Assembly: GCA_002104945.1 (NCBI GenBank)
Contig: MCFH01000026.1
Span: 186,001 to 250,000 of the forward strand
Source of the DNA: Piromyces finnis
Taxonomy: Eukaryota > Neocallimastigomycota > Neocallimastigomycetes > Neocallimastigales > Neocallimastigaceae
Direction of reading: 5' to 3'
DNA: 64,000 bases
Shown here in pieces: positions 24,101-34,633 of the stretch. The notes below the pieces were generated by a model. The model saw nothing but the letters and a program-made list of their open reading frames with translations, was not told where the DNA came from and ran no database searches. The translations under genes and the position numbers were made by a program. How positions within the stretch are numbered: the first letter of the stretch is position 1; each line of letters opens with the position of its first letter.

Positions 24101-25547
24101 CGCTTTGATTTGTTCCATTTCTTCTCTTAATGATGAAATATTATCTGAATATGTGAACGACTCTTTTTACATTGACATTTGCAATTTTCTTGAAAATAAG
24201 AATCTCCCAGCTCCACATCCACAAAGTAATAAATTCTCCCTTAGTAATAGTTTTCTTCTTTTTGATAGTAGAATCTATGTCCCTTTAAAATGCCGTCCCT
24301 CCGTTTTGAAACTCTGTCATGATTCCCCCTCTGCCGGTCATTTTGGTATCCGCAAAACTATTTCTTTGATCTCTCGTGACTTTTGGTGGCCATCCATTTC
24401 TATTGATGTTAAGAATTATATCCGATCTTGCGAGATTTGTTGCCGCTCCAAGCCTTCTCGTCATAAACCATATGGTTTACTTCAACCCCTTGAGATTAGT
24501 GACCATCCTTGGGCTTCTATTTCTATGGATTTTATTACTGACCTCCCTCCTTCGGATGGATTTAACACTATTCTTGTTGTAGTTGACCGCCTTACTAAAA
24601 TGTGCCACCTCATTCCCTTTAAAGGTATTCCTTCTGCTTCTGATACTGCTTTTGCTTTTTTGAATTATATTTTCAAAATTCACGGTCTCCCCTCTGAAAT
24701 TATTTCCGATAGAGGCGCGCAATTCACTTCGAAATTTTGGAAATCTATTTGTCAATCTTTGGACGTCAATGTTAAATATTCTTCACCATATCATCATCAA
24801 TCCAATGGCCAAACGGAGAGGGTAAACTCCGTTGTTGAACAATATTTAAGATGCTTTTCTAATTATAAAGGAACAAACTGGATCAACTTTCTTCCATTGG
24901 CAGAATTCAGTTACAATAATGCTGTTCAAGACTCAACAAAATTCTCACCATTCTTCCTAAATTATGGTTATCACCCAAAATACTCTCCGGTAATTCCTGA
25001 CCAAACGAATGTTCCAAGAGCTGAAGAGTTTACAAGAGACTTTGAAGACCTAATGGAGAAACTAAAAGAAAACTTAAAGAAGGCCATCCAAGTTCAAAAG
25101 AAATATGCCGACAAGTATAGACAAGAACCTCCGACATTCAAGACTGGTGACAAAGTATGGTTGGATAGCTCCTTGATAATTCATAAAGGAAATAAAAAAT
25201 TTAATCCTAGGAAACTTGGCCCGTTTAGGATAATTAGTAAAATCTCTAATCTCACTTATAAATTAGAATTACCAAAATCGCTGAAGATTTACCCAATTGT
25301 TCATGTTTCAAACCTAGAACCGTATTATGAAGATAGTTTTGGAAGAATCAAAGATCCACCTCCACCTATAATAGTAAATGAAGAAGAAGAATACGAAGTA
25401 GAAGAAATACTTGATAAAAGAAAGCATTATGGGAAGATTCAATATCTAATAAAATGGAAAGGTTATCCGCTTTCAGAAGCATCTTGGGAACCTGAAAGTA
25501 ATTTAAACTGCGATGAACTAATTAAAAACTTTAATAATTCACATTAG
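21183..25547 (+). CDS. Gag-Pol polyprotein of element A
   Basis: Single 1454-aa frame with no gag/pol stop or shift. Order and approximate residues: Gag capsid-like region 1-180; zinc knuckle CVYCGSPGHQLKDC (228-241); protease with LIDSGS (about 289); reverse transcriptase with FSKLDLRSAY and catalytic YIDD (about 684); RNase H with VETDSS, DKELL and YSDHRN; integrase with an HHCC finger (about 1045-1085) and DDE residues in MDFITDLPP, ISDRGAQF and GQTERVN; GPY-type C-terminal part; chromodomain (about 1403-1452, VEEILDKRKHYGKIQYLIKW). Chromodomains of this kind steer integration to modified chromatin. The fused frame fits Tf1/sushi-like chromoviruses, which make one polyprotein and use self-priming. 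Nothing looks mutated. Confidence 0.96.
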   Translation: MEGQIFDNASLKDGFAGDRKYLKGFLAKIELVFLLYPERYQDEESKVIYLISRLYGNALNWAATLIDNHDPCLTNYQAFKERLKAFYGNNDAVYVANQMLRTLKQHRLGGIRGYILEFNKYSDESNWNEEAKMDAFIAGLNQEVAMKILEMFPGPRDLFSLQTIAARIDSRLATRGLFFDKNTKGPSSNSSNGSRKASTNLKEHPKKKRYFGPLSKEEKERRSKENLCVYCGSPGHQLKDCHKRRNKNSAFESLVSLQNNSTNSKKNQQDRVTSNFKLSFELDTKILIDSGSTLNLIDADYCNDHNIPYHYEEDLPNVFGIGGSQKLFGVTPLLNLRYMDHLCRTVFYVTDLPVYPCILGLRWLKEHNPSIDFENNKLSFGSSYCLDHCMTLPSNVPVFHQETSVFSTDCNNSSSVSLPIFIDKPKSSFSNSKLSHSRNPKENRSKSVLINNESVNDPLSQETCTVMASNISLSKVDSCSPKNSFKDSNPTTKLPKELESYMDVFSESSAAQLPPHRPYDCQINLIENAKLFYGPIYPLTDEETRVLKDYIDENLKKGFIRKSKSPAGAPVLFVPKKNGELRLCQDYRELNKITIRDSYPLPLIQDMLEHLGKAKIFSKLDLRSAYNLVRIKKGDEYKTAFTCKFGHFEYLVMPFGLKNAPAVFQHFINDVLENILGIFVYSYIDDLIIFSENHKSHIKHVIEVLDRLRNAGLYAKLEKCEFFVSSIDFLGHRISSEGIHMDPNKVSAIINWPVPSSVKEVQSFIGLANYYRRFIPNFAKVAQPLHRLLRKNVKFDFSSEALDAFNTIKSLISSAPILSHPNRDLPFIVETDSSNFAIGAVLSQKSPDDKMIHPVAFYSRSLTSAERNYPIYDKELLAIVNALETWRHFLKGALTPFTIYSDHRNLLYQKKPEKMSQRLVRWALFLSEFNFKILYRSGSSNGKPDALSRRPDYMDSSLPSDAPFSVLRPENFCALICSISSLNDEILSEYVNDSFYIDICNFLENKNLPAPHPQSNKFSLSNSFLLFDSRIYVPLKCRPSVLKLCHDSPSAGHFGIRKTISLISRDFWWPSISIDVKNYIRSCEICCRSKPSRHKPYGLLQPLEISDHPWASISMDFITDLPPSDGFNTILVVVDRLTKMCHLIPFKGIPSASDTAFAFLNYIFKIHGLPSEIISDRGAQFTSKFWKSICQSLDVNVKYSSPYHHQSNGQTERVNSVVEQYLRCFSNYKGTNWINFLPLAEFSYNNAVQDSTKFSPFFLNYGYHPKYSPVIPDQTNVPRAEEFTRDFEDLMEKLKENLKKAIQVQKKYADKYRQEPPTFKTGDKVWLDSSLIIHKGNKKFNPRKLGPFRIISKISNLTYKLELPKSLKIYPIVHVSNLEPYYEDSFGRIKDPPPPIIVNEEEEYEVEEILDKRKHYGKIQYLIKWKGYPLSEASWEPESNLNCDELIKNFNNSH

Positions 25548-25650
25548 TAATAGTTATTAATTTAAAAAAAAATTAGTAATTGATAAGAGAAAAAGAGAAT
25601 AGAAAATAGAAAATAGAAAATGAAAAAATATATTTATAATTTAATATTCA

Positions 25651-25701
<51 letters not shown>

Positions 25702-25797
25702 CAAAATGTATTCACTCGTTTCAATTATTTCTTTTATAATAAAGTAACAAATAAATTTAGTTGATTCGTCTGGTATCCGAATCCTGGAGGAGGACCA
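25548..25797 (+). other. Element A 3' UTR and polypurine tract
   Basis: Contains a 40-nt poly-A (about 25658-25697). It ends in CTGGAGGAGGACCA directly before the 3' LTR, the plus-strand primer site. The same tract occurs inverted beside the LTR of B. Confidence 0.8.
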
Positions 25798-26206
25798 TGT
25801 AACGAATCATAGAAATTAGTAACCTGTCTTAGTGGTTAGTAACTAAGACCTTGGTTTGAACTACTCGAGTTCGAAACCTCATTAATATCTTTTTTTTAAT
25901 TATTAAAATATTTTATAACGAAATTTTACCAAAGAAGATAATTTCTGATTGGCTTAAAAAATTAAGTTGTAAAATTTTTATAAATTTACTTTTAAAAACA
26001 TTTATATAAATACGAGTGAAATTTCTCAAAAAATTATTGGGAATTCGAGTTTTTATTAACAAAGAAATTTTATAATAAAAATAAAATTATTAAACACTAA
26101 CCTGTTATAATTTTGTTAAGTGTTCAATAATAAAATTTTTATTTGCTTTTATTATTTTCCTTTTTATATATTTGTGTTTTTATTTATTGAACATTAGTTC
26201 TTTACA
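25798..26206 (+). repeat. 3' LTR of element A
   Basis: Same 409 bp as the 5' LTR, followed by the target duplication ACACA. Carries a second tRNA-like module at 25818-25898. Confidence 0.93.
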
Positions 26207-26558
26207 ACACACTCTAATGTATCAAATATATATGTATTTTTTTAATAATGTTTATTTATTAAATTTATTATTATAATACGACTAACTCGCTAGGTCAGTG
26301 TATTATCAAACTAAAGACGAAATAAAAAAACTAATTTTTATTAATTATTAATAAAAACACTAAAGAACTATTTTATCTTTCTTATTCTCTCTTTTATACA
26401 TGAAAATTATTTTTTTTTTTTTTTTTTAATACAATTTGATAAGTGAATTAATTACTTAATGATTGGTTATAAAAATATAATTATGAAATTTTCATTAATC
26501 TAACCTTAATGATTTTCTAGTCTAACCCTTATCATTAGATATACCTCATTACACCCAG

Positions 26559-29500
26559 GATGCTTCAGATATCGGGTATCCTTTCCATTTAATTAGGTAT
26601 TGGACTTTACCATAATATCTTCTTTTGTCCAATATCTCCTCAACTTCAAATTCTTCATTATTATCCACAATAACTGGTGGAGGTGGCGGTTGCTTTCTTT
26701 TGAACTTATCTTCATGGTAGGGTTCCAATTCTGAAACGTGGATGACTGGATGAATACGAATTTCCTTTGGTAACTCCAATTTGAAAGAAACTGGAGAAAT
26801 TTTTTCAATTACTCTGTACGGACCAAGTTTTCTAGGTTTTAGCTTCTTATTGCCATTCCGCAATATTAGAGAACTGTTGATCCAGACCTTATCATTTACC
26901 TTGAGTTCAGGAGCTTTACATCTATGTTTGTTTGCAAATTTTTCTTGTTGATTAATAGATTTCTTTAAGTTATCTTTAAGAGTTTTAATTATTTCTTTGA
27001 AATTTCTTGTAAATTCATCCGCAATTGGTACATCGGTACGACTTGGTAAGATTGGAGAATGTTTCGGATTATAGCCATAGTTAGCAAAAAATGGTGAAGT
27101 TTTAGTAGATTCTTGAACGGCATTGTTGTAACTGAATTCGGCAAGATGTAAGAATTTGTACCAATTGGAACCTTTATAATTTGAGTAACACCTTAAGTAT
27201 TGTTCTACAACGGAGTTTACCCTCTCCGTCAGCCCGTTTGTTTGGTGGTGGTAGGATGAAGAAAATTTTAGGTTTATATCGAAAGATTTACAAATAGAAT
27301 TCCAGAATTTAGAGGTGAATTGAGTACCTCTATCCGAAAAAATTTCATTTGGTAATCCGTGGAGACGAAAAACGTTGATCATGAAAGCATCAGCAGTATC
27401 GGAGGCAGAAGGAATGTTCTCAAAAGGAATAAAATGACATAATTTAGTTAATCTATCAGTGACAACGAGAATGCAAGTATACTTTTGAGAAGGTGGAAGA
27501 TCTGTAATAAAGTCCATAGATACGGAAGACCAAGGACGTTCAGCAATTTCCAAAGGAGAAAGAAATCCATAAGGTTTGTGTCGAGAGTCCTTTGAACGGC
27601 AGCATATTTCACAAGACTTTACATATTCTTTAACATCAACAGAGAGAAAAGGCCACCAAAAGTCACGAACAATGAGAGAAGTAGTTTTCTTCAGTCCGAA
27701 GTGTCCAGCGGAGGGTGAGTCGTGACAAATCTTAAGAACTTCCAAACGACAATCATGAGGGACATAGATCCTATCATTGAATAATAATACACCATCTTGA
27801 ATTTTAAAGTTTTCGATTTGTGAATGAGGTATTGGTGGAATTTGAGTTTCTAAGTACTTGCATACTTCAAAGTAGAATTTATCATCTTTGCTATTTGAAA
27901 TGATTTTGTCAATAAAGGGGTTGTTATCTAGAACCAGGGCACAAAAGTTTTCAGGTCTAAGAACGGAATTTGGAGTATCATAGGAATCCTTAAAATTTTC
28001 TAAGTAATCTGGTCTTCTGGATAAAGCGTCAGGTTTACCATTAGCAGAACCCGACCGATAGACGATAATGAAGTTAAACTCGGTAAGAAACAGAGACCAA
28101 CGAACTAATCTTTGGGTCATTTTTTCGGGTTTCTTCTGGTAGAGCAAATTCCTGTGATCCGAGAAAATTTTGAAAGGCTGAGCAGTCCCCTTGAGTAAAT
28201 GACGCCAATTTTCTAAAGCAGCTACAATTGCTAAAAGTTCTTTATCGTAGATCGGATAGTTCCTTCCAGAAGAACTAAGCGATCTAAAGAAGAATGCTAC
28301 AGGGTGAACAGAATTGTCTTTTGGATTCGTTTGGGAAAGGATGGCACCTATAGCAAAATTACTTGCATCCGTTTCAACCATGAAAGGTATATCGCGATTC
28401 GGGTACGCAAGGACAGGAGAAGAAACAAACTTAGTTTTGATTATATTGAATGAATTCTCACACTCATGAGAGAAGCAGAATTTAACATCCTTTTTAAGTA
28501 ATGCATTAAGTGGTTGTGCAAGATCAGCAAAACCTGCAATGAATCTTCTATAATAATTAGCTAACCCAAGAAATGCTTGAACTTCTTTAACGTTTCTAGG
28601 AGTTGGCCATTCCAGGATAGATGCAATCTTCTTAGGATCCATTAAAATACCATCAGACGATATACGATGACCTAAAAAATCGATAAATGGGACAAAAAAC
28701 TCACATTTTTCAAGTTTTGCATAAAGTCCCGCTTTTCTAAGTCTGTTAAGTACTTCTTTGACTTGCATAACATGTGTTTCAAAATTTTCCGAAAAAATAA
28801 TTAAGTCATCAATATAACTGAAGACAAATACTCCCAAGATTCCATCAAGCACATCATTAATGAAATGTTGGAATACTGCAGGCGCGTTCTTCAAACCAAA
28901 CGGCATTACAGTATATTCAAAGTGTCCATATTTGCAAGTAAAAGCAGTTTTGAATTCATCACCTTCTTTTATCCTCACAAGATTGTAAGCTGATCTTAAA
29001 TCAAGTTTGGAGAAGATGTTGCTTTTACCTAAGTGCTCCAACATATCGTTAATTAGTGGTAAAGGATAGGAATCACGGACTGTGATTTCATTCAATTTCC
29101 TATAATCTTGACAGAGACGTAGTTCACCATTTTTTTTGGAACAAAGAGCACTGGGGCACCTGCCGGTGATTTTGAAGGTCTAATGAAACCTTTTCGCAAA
29201 TTTTCATCAATATATTCCTTCAATACCATTGATTCTTTATCCGTTAAGGGATAAATTGGTCCATAAAAAAGTTTAGAGTCCGGCTTAAGACGGATTTCAC
29301 AGTCGTATTGCCTATGAGGCGGCAATTGTTCAGCGGCTTTTTCATTAAATACATCTTCAAAGGCTTGAAGTTCAGCAGGAAGAATAACTTCTTTATTGTT
29401 TGTAGGCTTGATGGTGGAATCGTGATTTTTTGGAGAACTTTTTGTTAAATCATGGATATAAGAATTTGTTGAAGTGCTACAAGAAGGTTTGGAATCATTA

Positions 29501-30729
29501 GAAATAGAAGAAATAACATAAGTAGGGGCAACGTTAGGAATAATAGAGCAATGTGACAGACAGAAATTTGAATTAAAAGATAATTCTTTTTCAACGAAGT
29601 TAATATTAGGGTTGTGTTGATGTAGCCATTCAGCACCTAAGATGCCGCAATATCCCGGAAGGTCTACGATATAGAATATAGCTTTACATTGGTGGTTTTT
29701 GTATTTGATCGAAATTGGGATAGATTTACCTAAGATTTGTTGTTCCCCACCAATGCCAGAGATTTTGTTGAAAGAGACGGATTTATCAAAAGGAATATTA
29801 TTTTCTTCGGCAAAGACCACATCTAGTAGGTTAAGTTGGGATCCTGAATCAATTAGTAATTTTGTATTCACGGAGACGTCGGAAGTATTGAGTTGGAAAT
29901 CAAAGACTGGCTGTTTCAGATTGGGGTTATCGGAGAATCTTATTCTAGGCTTCTTTTCAGGCATAGTGTTAGAAATATGAATCCCAGCTGATTTTTCATT
30001 TTTATTTCTTTTTGGGCAGTTATTTAACTTATGATCAGGAGAACCACAATACAGGCAGAGATTTTCCTTAATTCTTCTAGCTTTTTCTTCTGAGGAAAGC
30101 GGTCCATAAGTTTTCTTATTTCTTGAAGTGCAAGGTTTTCTATTTGCTTCAGTTCTTCGGTTTTGAGTAGTGTTAATAGAATGATTGTTGTTGAAAAATC
30201 TTCTATTGGTATCGATTCTAGAATCGATTCTTGATGCAATAACTTGTAAATTTAGCAACGTTTGTGGACCGGGAAACATTTCTAAAATCCTATTGGCGAC
30301 TTGATCTTGTAGTCCAGCTAAGAAGGCATCCATTTTCGCACTTTCGTTCCAAGAAGAGTCATCGGAGTATCGGTTAAATTCAAGAATATATTTTTGAATC
30401 TCACCGATTTTCCTTTGCTTTATAGTTCGAAGTTTTTGATTAGCCACAAACGTTGAGTCGTTGTCACCAAACACAGATTTAAGCTTGGCAACGAATGAGT
30501 CATAATTTAGTAGGCATTCGTCATGGTTGTGAATTAATGATGCAGCCCAATTTAAGGCTTCACCATATAGTCTCGAAATGATATAAACGATTTTTGCTTC
30601 GTCATCCGCGTAACGCTCTGGGTAGACCATAAAGATTAATTCTATTTTAGCGAGAAAACCCTTAAAGAAACGACGATTTCCAGCGAAACCATCCTTCAAT
30701 GTAGCATTATTCATCAATTCTTCATCCAT
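26559..30729 (-). pseudogene. Element B gag-pol, frameshifted and truncated
   Basis: Minus-strand relative of the A polyprotein. Gag starts at 30729 (MDEELMNNATLKDGFAG). Then come the zinc knuckle CLYCGSPDHKLNNC, protease LIDSGSQ, RT with YIDD, RNase H, integrase with the HHCC finger and DDE residues, and half a chromodomain. The frame breaks in RT at an eight-A run (29132-29139), one base short of what the A alignment requires. The first frame stops near 29092 and the second continues from about there. At 26559 the chromodomain is cut by solo LTR C; its end is at 19975-20038. The run is at the same place where A reads Pro-Lys-Lys-Asn, so a slippage mutation is likelier than programmed shifting. 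Confidence 0.92.
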
Positions 30730-31001
30730 TTTCTTTATTTTATTTTATTGATAATATCTAATTTTAATTTAATTTAATGAGTATAATGTATCCAAAAGAA
30801 TCCAAAAACAAAATCCAAAAGAGTCCAAAAGAGTCCAAAAGAGTCCAAAAGAGTCCAAGAGAGTTCAAGAGAGTCTAAAAGAGTCCAAGAGAGTTCAAGA
30901 GAGTCCTAAAGAGTTCAAGAGAGTTCAGTAAGTTTAAAAAAAAAAATATATATAACAAATTAATCAAGGTAAAGGGAATATGTTACAACCGGTGTTTTTA
31001 T
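30730..31001 (-). other. Element B leader with PBS and 10-bp minisatellite
   Basis: PBS AATAAAAACAC at 31002-30992 is complementary to GTGTTTTTATT at 31175-31165 in the LTR (self-priming). At 30791-30930 a 10-bp unit (GAGTCCAAAA and variants) is repeated about 14 times. The A/D leader block is absent. Confidence 0.75.
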
Positions 31002-31516
31002 TGTAACGTGTATCTATATAAAAATTTACTAATATATGAATTCATAAAATTTATATAGAAAAATATTATTTATTTCCCTATAGGTTGATATAATTTGTTT
31101 AATTTTATTAGAAAATTGTTTTATTAATAATTATTTTTATTTTTAAAAATTAAAGTTACAAGTTAATAAAAACACACCATTTAATTTTTTGATTCAAACC
31201 ACTTCTATTTATACTTTTTCTAAATCTGAAGTGGCTAAATAAAAAATTCAATTTTCTTTCGAAATTATTCTTTAAATTAATTAAAAATTACATAAAATGA
31301 ATCCCGTGATAAAAATACAATAAATATTTAATTTTTCGAATATTCGAACTTATTCTTTTTTCGAATAAGTTCTATAAGTTTCTATAAGTCATAAATTAAA
31401 TTGTTAAATAAATAATTTAAAATAAAATTTAGATCAGGGTGTGAGTCGAACCCGAGTGATCTATATTGATGTCTTAAATACTAACCATTAAGACAATATT
31501 AAATTTCTAATAGATT
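31002..31516 (-). repeat. 5' LTR of element B, main part
   Basis: 515 of 522 bp. The last seven bases are at 39411-39417, beyond element D. Minus-strand order: tRNA-like module, TATA, start motif, end GTTACA. Confidence 0.9.
31423..31502 (-). promoter_or_regulatory. tRNA-like Pol III promoter module in B 5' LTR
   Basis: On the minus strand, TGTCTTAATGGTTAG from 31495 (A-box-like, in a hairpin GTCTTA...TAAGAC) and GGTTCGACTC at 31443-31452 (ten bases fitting the B-box consensus), then TTTT at 31424-31427. If tRNA numbering is laid on the A-box, base 1 is at 31502. Element D begins 15 nt further upstream (14 nt between), as the LTRs do at the two real tRNA-Trp genes. Confidence 0.55.
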
Positions 31517-32223
31517 TGTTAAGGAACCAACAAATAATGTTATTCTTGTCATAATTAATGATTATGACCTAATCCATTATTGTTCCTAAATATATGAAAA
31601 CTTTACAATATTCTTATTTGTAAATTAATGTATACACTTAAATTATATTTAAAATTATTAATAATTATTTTTATTGAACTTAAATTTTATTTTATTAAAC
31701 TTAAAAATTAATTTAGTAATAATAATATATTGAAAATTATAGTTTATTGAACTTTTAGTTTAATTTATCAAGTTAATGAATTTTTATTAATTAAAATTAT
31801 GAATAATATTTCTGTAAAATAGTAAAATTCTTTAGTTAAATATATTTAAAGTAAACTTTTAATGTATGTTAATCAATTTAATAATATGTATAAATATTTA
31901 TTATAATAGTAATGTAATTTTATTATTCATTTAAAAGTAATTTAAATACTAAAATTAATGTAAATAATTAAAGACTAATTCTTTTAATTAACACTACTTA
32001 ATTTTTTACAAAAAGTATAAAAAGGTGTATATTATAAGAATTAGAGAATATACAGATATTTTTATTTTTTTTTTTTATTTTATTTTATAAATTTATATTA
32101 ATATCTTAATAAAACAATTTTATTAATAAAACAATTTTTCTTATTTCATTTTAATATTATTTTTGAGTATTAATAAATTTATTAATATTTTATAAATAAA
32201 AGTAAATTCCTCGAACCGTAACA
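31517..32223 (+). repeat. 5' LTR of element D
   Basis: TGTTAAGGAACC...CGAACCGTAACA, 707 bp. A TATA-like GTATAAAAAG lies near 32014-32023. Diverged copies are the solo LTRs at 46266-46975 and, more distantly, 50514-51371. Confidence 0.93.
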
Positions 32224-32230
32224 TAAAAAT

Positions 32231-32248
32231 TGGTGGAGATATCGGGGA
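32231..32248 (+). other. Candidate tRNA primer-binding site of element D
   Basis: TGGTGGAGATATCGGGGA begins seven bases after the LTR with the TGG expected opposite a tRNA CCA end. I could not name the tRNA, and the gap is longer than usual. Confidence 0.4.
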
Positions 32249-32787
32249 ATAATATTAATAAAAATTATTAATACATAGGATAAAGTAATATTAAAATATT
32301 ACTAAAATATTATATAAATTTCTTAAAAATTTATTACCCTTCAAAGTTATAGGTAATATTTATATTACTGTTGAAGCTTTAAGGTATAATATTTTAGTAG
32401 AACTGAATTAGTACGCTTTAGAAGCAGTACTTATTTAGGAATTAGTGGTTAAGTTTTTAGGTCTAGTTTATCTTTCACAGTAGGATACTGGAAAGCGCTG
32501 AACCTTTCTATTTTGCTAGAGAAATAGAAGTGCCTCGCATAATTGCTACATGACACTGGTAATACGGTAAGCTGGGCAATTGTGAACTACTTAAGCACCC
32601 TAAATAAGTATTGGAAAATTGCTGTGAAATGCTGTTCTACTATACTTATTATTGTAATTCAAATTTTTAATAAATTAAATATTATTTTAGTATTTATAAT
32701 TTTTTAAAAAAAAAAAAATATTTTTTTTTAATTGAACGATTTTTAAAAATTATTCTTTTTAAAATATAAATAAATAATTCGAAAGTG

Positions 32788-32994
32788 ACCCTTAGCGTGG
32801 CAAGTTAAACTGCTGTACGTAATACTTTGGTGTTCAATTATATCTGATAATTGGGGAAGATAATCAATTATTTTCTTTCCGCTAATTAAGTTAGTGATAA
32901 TAAAGAAATTAATTACGTTACTTCCTTTTATTAAATTATATTTAATATTAACCATCGGGTATATTTGTGGCTTATCATCAAAGAGCTACGAGGG
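32788..32994 (+). ncRNA. Conserved leader block shared with element A
   Basis: Counterpart of 20771-20983, with roughly three quarters of bases identical over about 205 nt. A local stem GGGAAGA/TCTTTCC is possible here, and a shorter version in A. Confidence 0.55.
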
Positions 32995-33591
32995 ATTTTC
33001 ACTTAGAATTACACAACCTATAATACTTGATGGTTTAACATTATATAGGTTGGCTTATATTTTTATAAAAAGAAATAAGTTTTTAAAAAATAATTAATTA
33101 AAAAAAAAAAAAAAAAAATATAGATATATATATCTATTCTTTTTGTTGATTCTCTTCGAGTAATTTAATATTGCTAATTGAAATATTCTTTTCTTACTGT
33201 TTTAAGTTAAACAAGTTATATCAGCATAGACAAGCCTTATTAACTAATCAACAGAGGTATACTAGGGGTGGTAGAAAGATCCTGAAGCACGTGACGGAAC
33301 TTAGATCGTGTGAATAAGGTGACGGCAACATTTACCATTGGACGAAAGACTCTTAGTTAATAGTCTATTATATATAATTTGGTCGGTAACTTGAATCAGT
33401 AATAACAATATTAAATTAAAATTCTTGCTAGTAAATTGAAAACAAATAATAATTAACTATAAGAAAAACAGAAAACAAAAGTAATAATTTCATCTTTTCT
33501 GACTGAACTAAGATAGTAAGGAGTGATACTAAAAATTTAAATAAATAATTGGTAGTACGTGCTGTGCTAGATTATTTGTATCTCATTCTGT

Positions 33592-33662
33592 CAAGTGGTC
33601 GATAAAGGAATTTCGAGCTTGGTTACAACTAATAAGTGGTCGATAAAGGAATTTCGAACTTA
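33592..33662 (+). repeat. Duplicated hairpin before gag of element D
   Basis: AGTGGTCGATAAAGGAATTT followed by CGA[AG]CTT occurs twice in 71 bp, each copy able to form a small TCGA/TCGA-stem hairpin, about 90 nt before the gag ATG. Confidence 0.6.
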
Positions 33663-33751
33663 TAATTTTTTTTAGACTATCAAAGGTATTTTTGAGTCTA
33701 TACTGTGTCATCTTGTACTGCAATAAATTCGGTCAAGGAAAATACAAGAAA

Positions 33752-34633
33752 ATGAGCAATTCTACTACAAGGATAGATTTCAAGGAGTTGAAGAAGGAAC
33801 TCAAGGATATAGAAAAACTTTCCAAAGATAATTTGGACATAAGATCCTGGGCTTCTGAAATAAGTTTATGGATTGAACTTCAAGATATCACTAGTGCCAA
33901 GGAAATTTACATGGCATGTGTGCTTACTTCTAAGGGTGAACCAAGAAAGGTAATCCAAGAGTTGGAAGATAAAGACAGTGATAGTGAAGATGAATATGAA
34001 AGTGAAAATGAAGAAGAGAATCAGAAAAATGAATCTAATGAAGAAGATTATCCCTCACTTGGGAAAATTATCAATGCCCTTGAAACATTTTATGGGTTAA
34101 AAGAAGATCAAAGTATGTTATTACGGGAACTAAGAAGACTACGTATAAGAAGAAATGAATCAGTTAAAGATTTCAATAGAAGATATAGATCTTTATATTT
34201 AAAGTTGGATAAGAAAAAGAAGAAGCAGATTAGTGTGTTAGATTATGCAGATTCTTTACAAAATAATAAAGAAGCATGGAGAAAAGTATCTTTAAAAGAT
34301 GATATCACTCTAGAAAAGGCCTTTAAGATAGCTGAGAAGGTAGATAGGTTATCTACTAGAATAGATAATGATGGTAATCTACCAACGACTACTGCAATAA
34401 CCAAAAGTTATAATAATTTTCAACCATACAAGAGAAAAGTTTCTTTTACTGAAGCCAAAAAGCCTAATAAAGATGATGAAATGAATAACCTAGTCAAGAA
34501 AATGAAGAATTTAACTATTAAAGCTTGTTTCTTCTGTAGTGAACCTGGTCATTATCAACAAAATTGCCCAAAACTTCAAGCCATTATTGAAGGAAACAAG
34601 AAGCGTTATTATGATAATCATTTAAATCATTAA
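33752..34633 (+). CDS. Gag of element D
   Basis: 293 aa from the ATG at 33752. The frame is open upstream, but without an earlier ATG. An N-terminal capsid-like helical region is interrupted by a very acidic stretch (about residues 73-105). A basic linker and one zinc knuckle, CFFCSEPGHYQQNC, follow near the C-terminus and bind the genomic RNA. The stop at 34631 comes two codons after the slippery heptamer that shifts ribosomes into pol. Frame and order match gag of element I. Confidence 0.88.
   Translation: MSNSTTRIDFKELKKELKDIEKLSKDNLDIRSWASEISLWIELQDITSAKEIYMACVLTSKGEPRKVIQELEDKDSDSEDEYESENEEENQKNESNEEDYPSLGKIINALETFYGLKEDQSMLLRELRRLRIRRNESVKDFNRRYRSLYLKLDKKKKKQISVLDYADSLQNNKEAWRKVSLKDDITLEKAFKIAEKVDRLSTRIDNDGNLPTTTAITKSYNNFQPYKRKVSFTEAKKPNKDDEMNNLVKKMKNLTIKACFFCSEPGHYQQNCPKLQAIIEGNKKRYYDNHLNH

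Larger units (their letters stand above)
20072..26206 (+). mobile_element. Element A: intact Ty3/gypsy chromovirus
   Basis: 6135 bp with 409-bp LTRs at 20072-20480 and 25798-26206. I saw no difference between them by eye. TSD ACACA at 20067-20071 and 26207-26211. It contains a self-priming type PBS, a leader of about 700 nt, one uninterrupted 1454-codon gag-pol frame, and a purine tract before the 3' LTR. All expected motifs are present, so it may be active. It is nested in solo LTR C, inside element B. Confidence 0.95.
20039..26553 (-). repeat. Solo LTR C, split by element A
   Basis: 375 bp of sequence in two parts, 20039-20071 and 26212-26553, after removing A and one TSD copy. On the minus strand it runs TGTAATGAGG...TTTCGTTACA. 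TSD CCCAG on both sides. In that orientation TGTATAAAAG is followed about 40 nt later by GTGTTTTTATT, the same promoter and start layout as LTRs A and B, so it belongs to the same self-priming group. No internal region remains. Confidence 0.88.

Noticed and set aside
29132-29139. Programmed frameshift in element B
   Set aside because: It falls inside RT at a plain A run, with no stem downstream, and A has a continuous frame there.
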